Source: Streptosporangiaceae bacterium | GTDB lineage: Bacteria > Actinomycetota > Actinomycetes > Streptosporangiales > Streptosporangiaceae | Assembly (NCBI GenBank): GCA_030039095.1 | Contig: JASHQP010000552.1 | Span: forward strand, 1-23,029 | Reading direction: 5' to 3' | Length of the DNA: 23,029 nucleotides | Part shown: one piece after another, positions 13,701-20,170 of the stretch | Layout of the letters: each line of letters starts with the position of its first letter | How positions within the stretch are numbered: the stretch's first letter is position 1 | Made by a program: the position numbers and the translations under genes | Notes under the pieces: model-generated | What the model was told of the DNA's origin: nothing | The model's input: the letters and a program-made list of their open reading frames with translations, nothing else | The model's database searches: none

Positions 13701-15715
13701 TGCCACAGCGCGCCGAGAGCGTCCTGGACCAGGTCCTTGACCGACGCGACCGACGTGGGCGTGCGCGCGGAGGGATCCGAGCCCTCGCCGCTGCGGCGCA
13801 GCCCGAAGTCATAGATCCAGAACGGCTCGGCGGCCTCGAACTCGTACGGGTGCTCGTCGACCACGTCGACGCCCATGTGCTGCAGCCGGGGCAGCACGTC
13901 GGTCAGCGTGATCGGGGAACCGGTGCGGTAGATCGAGAGCCGCCAGACCCGGTGCCCGTCCCCGGGGTCCTGCGGCTCGTCGTCCGGCGAGTCGTCGATC
14001 GGCACCCCGCCGACGTAGCTCTCGGATTCCCACAGGTCGAATGCGACGCTCTCGCCCGACTCGCGCAGCTTCAGCACCTTTGACAGGTCGTCGACGGCCA
14101 CGTTGGCCGGGACGTCGGTCTTGTACGTCGGCGGGATCGCACCGCCGGCGCACATCGCCAGGACCGCCTGCCCGCGCTCCTCACCGAGCTGGCACACCGC
14201 CTCCTCGGCCAGGTCGTCGTCCCAGGACCGGATCGCGGCGGCCACCTCGGCCTCGAGCTTGGCGGTGTCCACGTCGGGCAGCATCTGGCCGCGCCCGGCC
14301 CGCACCACGATGTGCAGCCGCGCCACCGGCGACTCGCCGACCATCACGCTGTAGTCGGTGCTCGCGCCGTTCAGCGTCTCGAGCAGAATCTCCTGGGTGC
14401 GCAGCCTGACCTGGGTGGTATAGCGGTCCCTGGGCAGGTAGAGCAGGCAGGACATGTAGCGGCCGTAGATGTCCTTGCGGAGGAACAGCCGCGGCTGGGT
14501 GCGCTCGCGCAGCCGCAGCACGCCCTCGGCGACCGGCACCAGCTCGGCCACGGTGGTCTGGAACAGGTCCTCGCGCGGGTAGTTCTCCATGAACTCGGCG
14601 AGGTCCTTGCCGTCGTGGCCATCGGCGGCGAAGCCGAAGGCCGCGAGCATCTCGGTGAGCTTGCGCCGCAGCACCGGGATCCTGGTGATGCTCTCGGTGT
14701 AGGCGTCGTGGGTGTACAGGCCGAGGAACCGGTACTCGCCGGTGACCTGCCCGGCATGGTCCATCCGCTTGACCGCCACATAATCCAGGTAGCTGGGGCG
14801 GTGCACGGTCGAGCGGGAGTTCGCCTTGGTCAGGATCAGCAGCTCTGGATCCTTGGCCCTGGCCCGTACCTCTGGGGGCAGCGCGGCGAACGACTTCGAG
14901 CCGACCCGATCGTGCCGCAGGATGCCGAGCCCGGTGCCGGGAACGCCGCGCAGCGCCATCCCGCCCGGCTCGTCCAGCAGGTCGTACTCGCGGTACCCGA
15001 GGAACGTGAAGTGCCCGTCGGCCAGCCACCGCATCAGCGCCTCGACCTCGGCCGGAGACTCGTCGCTCGCCGGCGCGCCGCCCTCCGGCGACATCGCCAG
15101 CTGCTCGGCCAGCTGCACGGCCCTGGCCTGCATCCGGTGCCAGTCCTCCACCGCCACGCGCACGTCGCCGAGAACGCGCTCGAGGTCCCGCTGCAGCGTG
15201 GCCCCCTCGCGCTCGGACAGCCGGCTGATCTCGATGTGGGTCCACGACTCGGCGATCTCGTCGTGGGCCTGGCGCTCCCCGTCGACAACCCCGATGACCT
15301 CCCGCAGCTCCCCGGTGATGCTGCGGTTGACGAGGAACTGGGGATGCACCACCAGGTGCGTGGTGACGTCGTGCCGGGTGAGCTCCATCCGGATCGAGTC
15401 CACGAGGAACGGCATGTCGTCGGTGACGATATCGACGACGTCCCTGGTCGCCGCGCACGCGGCGGCTCCCCCGCGGCGGACCCGCACCAGGGCCCGCCCC
15501 TGCGGGCGGTAGGCGGCGAGCTTCGCCTGCTCGATCGCGGTCGCCGCCAGGCGCTCCGGCCCGGCGGCGGACAGGTCCTCGAGCGCGACGTGCCGGTAGT
15601 AGGCATTCAGGTAGTTGCGGAAGTCGCCAACCTCGGCCGCGCCGCCAGCGGCGGCGCCGACCGCTGCCGTCTCGGCCAGCAGTGCTTCCTTCTCGTCGCC
15701 CACGATGTCAGCCAT
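10778..15715 (-). CDS. gdh: NAD-specific glutamate dehydrogenase, large (~180 kDa) type
   Basis: 1645 aa, as in the L_180 family found in Streptomyces and mycobacteria. It deaminates glutamate to 2-oxoglutarate with NAD+, a catabolic, homo-oligomeric cytoplasmic enzyme. The start ATG at 15715 has a perfect AAAGGAG 10 nt before it; the frame extends further upstream but through low-complexity DNA. The first ~700 residues are the regulatory part with ACT-like segments (for example [15 protein letters not shown]). The catalytic core has [20 protein letters not shown] at about 840-860, VPSGAKGGF with the substrate Lys at about 868-876, [14 protein letters not shown] at about 1009-1022 and [10 protein letters not shown] at about 1125-1134. 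It is last in the HAD-to-gdh run but has its own 140-nt leader after a kynA terminator. PruA, two transcription units upstream, produces its substrate. Confidence 0.96.
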   Translation of the reverse strand: [1645 protein letters not shown]

Positions 15716-15828
15716 CGCTTTTCCACTCCTTTGTGGAACTTGTGAACTTGAAGGTTTTGATTTTGATCTTGATTTTACGGTTTTGACTTTGGTTCTGTTG
15801 TTCTGGGGTTTTGGGTTTCGGGGGGGAT
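15716..15828 (-). promoter_or_regulatory. G-poor, A/C-rich leader of gdh
   Basis: On the minus strand the roughly 85 nt before the gdh ribosome site are built of AAAACC, AAAATCAA and similar words, with very few G and little pairing potential. This contrasts sharply with the high-GC surroundings. It holds the AAAGGAG ribosome site (about 15726-15732) and repeated AAGTTC words at 15735-15755. No clear -10/-35 is visible, but such a patch fits a promoter plus an unstructured 5' leader. Confidence 0.5.
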
Positions 15829-15849
15829 GCGGGGGGCGGAGCCCCCCGC
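15829..15849 (-). terminator. kynA-gdh intercistronic hairpin
   Basis: A perfect 9-bp stem, GCGGGGGGC with GCCCCCCGC, encloses a 3-nt loop 6 nt after the kynA stop. The minus-strand tail is ATCCCCCCC rather than U-rich. It is probably a terminator or attenuator that separates gdh expression from the upstream genes. Confidence 0.5.
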
Positions 15850-15855
15850 AGGTGT

Positions 15856-16671
15856 CTACAACCAATCTCGCAGCTCCCAGAGCAGGGGGTAATACCTGAT
15901 CGGCACTCTCTTGCGCAGGTATGGGGCTCCAGTCGACCCGCCCGTGCCCGACTTCGTGCCGATTTGCCGTTCTACCATCTGCACGTGCCTGGCCCGCCAG
16001 AGCCCGGACAGCTCGTCGTGGGTCAGCAGGTCCTCGGCGAGCTGCCACAGGTCGTCATGGCTGCTGCGGTCCCGGGCAACGGCAACGAGCGACGTCAGGA
16101 TCTGGTCGTCGGTCTCGGCCTCCAGTCCTCGCGACCTGAGCAGGTCGGTGTACGCGTCCCACAGGGTCGGCTCGGCGAGACGGCGGGCGAGGCGCCGCCG
16201 CTCTTCGTCGGTAAGCTCACGGAACCGGGCCACGAACCTTGGGTTCTTCGCGCCGGACAGGAACTCGAGCTCCCGGAACTGTACCGACTGGAAGCCGCTG
16301 GCCGGCGCCAGGGCCGCCCGGAACTCGAGAAAGTCCTGCGGCGTCATGGTCTCCAGCACGTCGATCTGGCCGACCAGCAGCCGCTCGATCACGTGCGCCC
16401 GCTGCAGCAGCTGCCTGGCGCGCCACGTCTCGCCGGGCCGCATGGCGTCGCGCGCCGCGGTCAGCTCGAACAGCAGCTGCTTGAACCACAGCTCGTAGGC
16501 CTGGTGGACGGTGATGAACAGCAGCTCGTCGTGTGCCGGGGGGACCACTTGCGGCACCTGCTGTTCCAGCAGCTCGGGCAGCCGAAGGTAGCTGCCGTAG
16601 GTCAGCTTGCCGCCCTCTTCGCCGAAACTGCGGTCGCGGGCCGGGCGCTGCGGCCCCGTCTGCTGGCTCAC
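15856..16671 (-). CDS. kynA: tryptophan 2,3-dioxygenase
   Basis: 271 aa, typical for bacterial TDO. This heme enzyme opens the indole ring of L-tryptophan to N-formylkynurenine, the first step of the kynurenine route. LTYGSYLRLPELL opens the domain; HDELLFITVHQAYELWFKQL carries the distal His (about 52); SGFQSVQFRELEFLSG holds the substrate-carboxylate Arg; WRARHVQMVERQIG contains the proximal heme His (about 226); GTGGSTGAPYLRK is the substrate loop. The GTG start overlaps the aacS stop by 4 nt (GTGA) with GGGGAG upstream, so translation is coupled. Kynureninase and formamidase genes are not in this window. Confidence 0.96.
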   Translation of the reverse strand: MSQQTGPQRPARDRSFGEEGGKLTYGSYLRLPELLEQQVPQVVPPAHDELLFITVHQAYELWFKQLLFELTAARDAMRPGETWRARQLLQRAHVIERLLVGQIDVLETMTPQDFLEFRAALAPASGFQSVQFRELEFLSGAKNPRFVARFRELTDEERRRLARRLAEPTLWDAYTDLLRSRGLEAETDDQILTSLVAVARDRSSHDDLWQLAEDLLTHDELSGLWRARHVQMVERQIGTKSGTGGSTGAPYLRKRVPIRYYPLLWELRDWL

Positions 16672-18701
16672 CGCGCTCCCCGCTCGCCCTCCGGCTCGCC
16701 CGTCGCCTCGGCCTCGGGGGCGAACGAGGCCAGGACCTCGGGGTTGGCCAGCGCGTCCGGGTCGGCAGCCTCGGCGACCGGCGTGCCCAGCAGGATCTTC
16801 CTGACCGGAACCTCGAGCTTCTTGCCGGACAGCGTCCTCGGGATGCCGGGCACCTGGTGGATCTCGTCCGGGACGTGCCGCGGCGACAGCCCGGAACGCA
16901 GCCCGGACCGGATCCGGCCGGTCAGGTCGTCGTCGAGCTCGTGCCCCTCGGCCGGAACCACGTACAGGATCAGCCTGCCTTCGGCACCCAGCCGTCCGGT
17001 GTCGATCACCAGGCTGTCGGCGACCTCGGGCAGCGCCTCCACGATCCGGTAGAACTCGCTGGTCCCCATCCGCACGCCGCCGCGGTTCAGGGTGGCGTCG
17101 GACCGCCCGTAGATGATGCACCCCCCGTCGGGCAGCATCATGATCCAGTCGCCGTGCCGCCACACGCCCGGGTAGTCGGCGAAGTAGCTGCCGGCGTACC
17201 GGGCGCCGCCGGGGTCGTTCCAGAACCCGACCGGCATCGACGGCATGGGCTGCGTGATCACCAGCTCGCCGACCTCACCGATGACGGACCGGCCGGCCGG
17301 GTCGTAGGCCTCGACCCGCGCGCCCAGGCACCTCCCGGCGATCACACCGGACCGCACCGGCAGCAGCGGGTTCGGGCCGACGAACCCGGTGCACAGGTCG
17401 GTGCCGCCGGAGAACGACCCGAGCAGCACGTCGCCGCCCACCGCGTCGTAGACCCAGCGGAACGCCTCGGGCGGCAGCGGCGACCCGGTCGAGCCGACGC
17501 CGCGCAGCCGGGACAGGTCGCTGGTGTCACCCGGGCGCAGCCCGGCCTTCATGCAGGCGACCAGGTACGGCGCGCCGGAGCCGAAGTAGGTGACGCCTGT
17601 CTCGTCGGCCAGCCGCCAGAGCGCGTCGGTGGCCGGGTGGGTGGCGCTGCCGTCGTAGAGGACCACGGCCGCGCCGAGCAGCAGGCCGGCGGCCACGTAG
17701 TTCCACATCATCCAGCCGGTGGTGGTGTACCAGAAGAACGTGTCGTTCGGGTGCACGTCGTGCTGCAGGCCCATGCATTTCAGGTGCTCGAGGACCACGC
17801 CACCGTGCCCGTGCACGATCGGCTTGGGCAGCCCGGTGGTGCCCGACGAGTACAGCACCCACAGCGGGTGCTCGAACGGCACCTCCTCGAACGCGCCGGC
17901 GTGTGCCCCCGCGCCGTCCGGGAGGGACTCCCAGTCCAGCTCCACCGGGGCCGCATCGCCGGAGTACCGCACCGTGATCACGGCCTCCAGGCTGGGCAGT
18001 TCGGCCACGATGTCCTTGACCTGCTGCCGCCGGTCGTACCACTTGCCGTTGTAGGGGTAGCCGTCGGCCGCGATCAGCACCTTGGGCGCGATCTGCGCCA
18101 GGCGGTCGGTCACGCTGTGCGGCCCGAAGTCCGGCGAGCACGACGACCAGATCGCGCCGAGGCTGGCGGTGGCGAGCAGGCCGACCAGCGCCTCGGGGAT
18201 GTTCGGCAGGTAGGCGGCCACCCGGTCGCCCTTGGTGACGCCGAGCGCCCGCAGTCCGCCGCGCACCCGGGCCACTTCGGCGGCGAGCTCGCCGTAGGAC
18301 AGCGTTCCGGCCCGTCCGGACTCCGAGCGGTAGATGACCGCGGTTCGGCCGGGATCGGCCTGCGCCGTGCGCAGCGCGTTGCGCGCATAGTTGAGCGTGG
18401 ACCCGCCGAACCAGGTCACGTCCGGCATCGGGCCGCCGGACAGCACCGGGCCATCCCCGCGGCGGCCGAGCACGCCGAAATAGTCCCAGATCGACGACCA
18501 GAAGCCGGCGGGGTCCGCCACCGACCAGCGCCAGATCGCGTCGTATCCGGACAGACCGGGGCCATGGCCGCGGGCCAGCCACGCGGCGTAGTCGGTGATC
18601 CGCGCGTCGCGGATGGCCTGCTCGGTCGGCTCCCAGAGCGTTTCCCCGTAGTCGCGCCCGCCCAGGGCGGCGCCGACCTGGTCGTCGGATGGCATAGGCA
18701 T
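16668..18701 (-). CDS. aacS: acetoacetyl-CoA synthetase (acetoacetate-CoA ligase)
   Basis: 677 aa. An ANL-superfamily ligase that activates acetoacetate to acetoacetyl-CoA through an adenylate in the cytoplasm. The P-loop text YSSGTTGLPKPIVHGHGG at about 280-298, with PIVHGHGG, is characteristic of acetoacetate rather than acetate ligases. WYTTTGWMMWNY, LNRGGVRMGTSEFY (about 530-545) and the C-terminal catalytic Lys in TLSGKKLEVPVRK (about 622-634) follow in order. The ATG at 18701 shares its A with the TGA of the upstream membrane gene (TGATG), and another in-frame ATG lies at 18707, so the start is certain only to two codons. The 3' end overlaps kynA. Both overlaps argue for one coupled message. 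Confidence 0.93.
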   Translation of the reverse strand: MPMPSDDQVGAALGGRDYGETLWEPTEQAIRDARITDYAAWLARGHGPGLSGYDAIWRWSVADPAGFWSSIWDYFGVLGRRGDGPVLSGGPMPDVTWFGGSTLNYARNALRTAQADPGRTAVIYRSESGRAGTLSYGELAAEVARVRGGLRALGVTKGDRVAAYLPNIPEALVGLLATASLGAIWSSCSPDFGPHSVTDRLAQIAPKVLIAADGYPYNGKWYDRRQQVKDIVAELPSLEAVITVRYSGDAAPVELDWESLPDGAGAHAGAFEEVPFEHPLWVLYSSGTTGLPKPIVHGHGGVVLEHLKCMGLQHDVHPNDTFFWYTTTGWMMWNYVAAGLLLGAAVVLYDGSATHPATDALWRLADETGVTYFGSGAPYLVACMKAGLRPGDTSDLSRLRGVGSTGSPLPPEAFRWVYDAVGGDVLLGSFSGGTDLCTGFVGPNPLLPVRSGVIAGRCLGARVEAYDPAGRSVIGEVGELVITQPMPSMPVGFWNDPGGARYAGSYFADYPGVWRHGDWIMMLPDGGCIIYGRSDATLNRGGVRMGTSEFYRIVEALPEVADSLVIDTGRLGAEGRLILYVVPAEGHELDDDLTGRIRSGLRSGLSPRHVPDEIHQVPGIPRTLSGKKLEVPVRKILLGTPVAEAADPDALANPEVLASFAPEAEATGEPEGERGAR

Positions 18702-19000
18702 CAGCATGCGGTGTCCGGTGCGTCCTCGCAACGACGGCCTGCTCGGCCTGGCTGCCCGGGCTGCCCGGGCTGCCGGGACTCGCGCACGGCGGCCGCGTAG
18801 CGGCGCAGGGCGATCAGCGACCAGATCGCCTCGACCGCGCCGAACGGCCAGGCGCCGGACAGAAAGCCGTAGCTGCTGGCCAGCATGCAGCCGGCCGCAA
18901 AGGCAAGGATGAACGCGTGGTTGCGGCGCTCCAGCGCGTACATCGACATCATGAAGACCAGCGCGGTCACGCCGTAGATCGTCAAGCCAACGCCACTCAT
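18701..19000 (-). CDS. small three-helix membrane protein, unknown function
   Basis: 99 aa, ATG start without a good ribosome site, 24 nt after the HAD-like gene. Three hydrophobic helices are seen at about 5-23, 28-47 and 50-66, then a hydrophilic tail with a QPGQPGQPG repeat. The last codons overlap the start region of aacS. I recognise no domain. Its place between a HAD-like protein and acetoacetyl-CoA synthetase suggests co-regulation, but no function can be read. Confidence 0.75.
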   Translation of the reverse strand: MSGVGLTIYGVTALVFMMSMYALERRNHAFILAFAAGCMLASSYGFLSGAWPFGAVEAIWSLIALRRYAAAVRESRQPGQPGQPGRAGRRCEDAPDTAC

Positions 19001-19024
19001 GGTTACGACTATGCGCCAGGCCGG

Positions 19025-19762
19025 TCAGCCGGCCGACACCGCACTGGTCAGCCGGTCGACAGCGCCGACGACGGACTCGGTGTCGGAAAGATCGCTGAGC
19101 ACGACGTCGGCCCCTGACTCGCGCAGCTCGCCGGCGGTTGACCGGCCGCTGGCCACGGCGACGCAGCGGGCGCCGCCGATCCTGGCCGCCTCGACGTCCC
19201 TGCCCGAGTCCGCGATGTAGACCGTGGAGACGATGTCCCCGCGGTACTTGTCCGCGGCCCGGCCCCGCGAGCTGAGCAGCTGGGCGCCCTTGGGGTAGAT
19301 CTCGGATCCGTAGCCGCCGATCTCGAAGTCGAAGAACGCGTCCATGCCGAAGGCCTCGAGCTTCGCCGTCGCGTTCGGCCTGATCGTTCCCGTGAGCACC
19401 GACTGGATGACGCCGGGCAGGCCGGCCACGGCGGCCACCGCGTCGGTTGCGCCCGGCAGCTCGCGCCCCTGCGCGGTCAGCAGGCCGAGCCGGGAGCCGA
19501 ACGAGATCGCGAGCTCCCGCGTGTACCTGCCCAGCAGTTCCTGGCTGCCGGGATCGGCCGGGTCCGGGACCCCTCCGGAGCTGGCGTCGTTGAGCGCCAG
19601 CGCCTCGAAGAAGATCTCCGAGTCCGTCCGGCCCACGGTCTGCGGCAGCGCAACCAGCGGGCGCCCGGTCACCCGCTGGAACGCTTCGGCATAGGCCTGC
19701 CTGGACACCCGGGCGACGTCGACAAGGGTCAGGTCGATGTTCCACAGAACCAGGCGGTAGAT
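19025..19762 (-). CDS. HAD-superfamily phosphatase-like protein with Asn at the nucleophile position (proposed ATC start)
   Basis: 245 aa from the proposed start. The Rossmann-like HAD plan is visible: motif I LVLWNIDLTLVD at residues 4-15, the helical cap (about 20-90), motif II VLTGTIRP, the motif III lysine in SEIYPKGAQ and the motif IV acidic residues in IADSGRD, as in phosphoglycolate-phosphatase-like enzymes. Motif I should be DxDxT; here it reads N8-I-D10-L-T, so the Asp that becomes phosphorylated is Asn. Phosphatase activity is therefore doubtful. The first ATG/GTG/TTG in frame (GTG at 19708) would remove motif I entirely; upstream of that, GGAGG (19773-19769) stands 6 nt before ATC at 19762, and a stop follows further upstream. 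I therefore propose an ATC start. First gene of the run into aacS and kynA. Confidence 0.8.
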   Translation of the reverse strand: MYRLVLWNIDLTLVDVARVSRQAYAEAFQRVTGRPLVALPQTVGRTDSEIFFEALALNDASSGGVPDPADPGSQELLGRYTRELAISFGSRLGLLTAQGRELPGATDAVAAVAGLPGVIQSVLTGTIRPNATAKLEAFGMDAFFDFEIGGYGSEIYPKGAQLLSSRGRAADKYRGDIVSTVYIADSGRDVEAARIGGARCVAVASGRSTAGELRESGADVVLSDLSDTESVVGAVDRLTSAVSAG

Positions 19763-19950
19763 GGGGAGCCTCCGGTTCGCCGATCGCCGAGACGGTCATG
19801 GCGCGGCATCTTTGGCCGCGTCTCACCGTGTGTGGTCGAGCCTATCCGCCCGCGGGACCCGGCGACCCGATGTCCGCCGACCCGCAGCCCGCCAGCCGGC
19901 CCCCGTTCACCTCGCCAGCCCGCCGCCTCCCGCGAGTCCCGCCAGCCCCG
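19763..19950 (-). promoter_or_regulatory. upstream region of the HAD-like gene
   Basis: This stretch contains no gene I can support. On the minus strand TAGGCT (19844-19839) fits an actinomycete -10 box about 77 nt before the proposed start, but no clear -35 accompanies it. The promoter of the HAD-aacS-kynA message should lie here or in the repeat array next to it. Confidence 0.25.
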
Positions 19951-20097
19951 GCACCCGTCAGCGCCGTTTCGCCGGCCCCGGCACCCCTCAGCGCCGTTTC
20001 GCCGGCCCCGGCACCCGCCAGCGCCGTTTCGCCGGCCCCGGCACCCCTCAGCGCCGTTTCGCCAGCCCCGGCACCCCTCAGCGCCGTTTCGCCGGCG
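19951..20097. repeat. 5 x 30-bp tandem repeat
   Basis: A 30-bp unit beginning GCACCCCTCAGCGCCGTTTC and ending GCCGGCCCCG is repeated head to tail at 19951, 19981, 20011, 20041 and 20071, the last copy ending at 20097. Copies differ at only two or three positions. Each unit holds GCCGTTTCGCCGGC, which can form a short hairpin. There are no spacers between units. It lies between the pruA 3' end and the HAD-like gene's 5' end. Confidence 0.9.
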
Positions 20098-20145
20098 ATG
20101 AATGAACCAAAAGACGGACTGTGGGCCGTCAAACGGTACATTCAT
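20098..20145 (-). terminator. terminator of pruA, nested double hairpin
   Basis: Minus strand: an outer 11-nt stem (20135-20145 with 20098-20108, one mismatch) encloses a 5-bp GACGG/CCGTC stem (20126-20130 with 20113-20117) followed by TTTT (20112-20109). The inner hairpin plus U-run is a classic intrinsic terminator, 26 nt after the pruA stop. The outer arms are AT-rich for this genome. Confidence 0.65.
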
Positions 20146-20170
20146 GAGTGCGAGCTGAGCTGGGTCGTCG

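Noticed and set aside
11639..14083. 814-codon open frame on the plus strand
   Set aside because: Antisense to the NAD-glutamate dehydrogenase, whose motifs are unmistakable on the minus strand; the plus frame shows no family signature.
15716..16048. Extended N-terminus of NAD-glutamate dehydrogenase
   Set aside because: The frame stays open for 111 codons upstream, but they run through the A/C-rich leader, the hairpin and kynA; the ATG at 15715 has a perfect ribosome site and gives the family length.
16533..18800. 755-codon open frame on the plus strand
   Set aside because: Antisense to aacS and the start of kynA; no recognisable domain and typical shadow composition.
19951..20097. CRISPR array
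   Set aside because: Units abut with no unique spacers, there are no cas genes, and copies are joined head to tail; it is a minisatellite.
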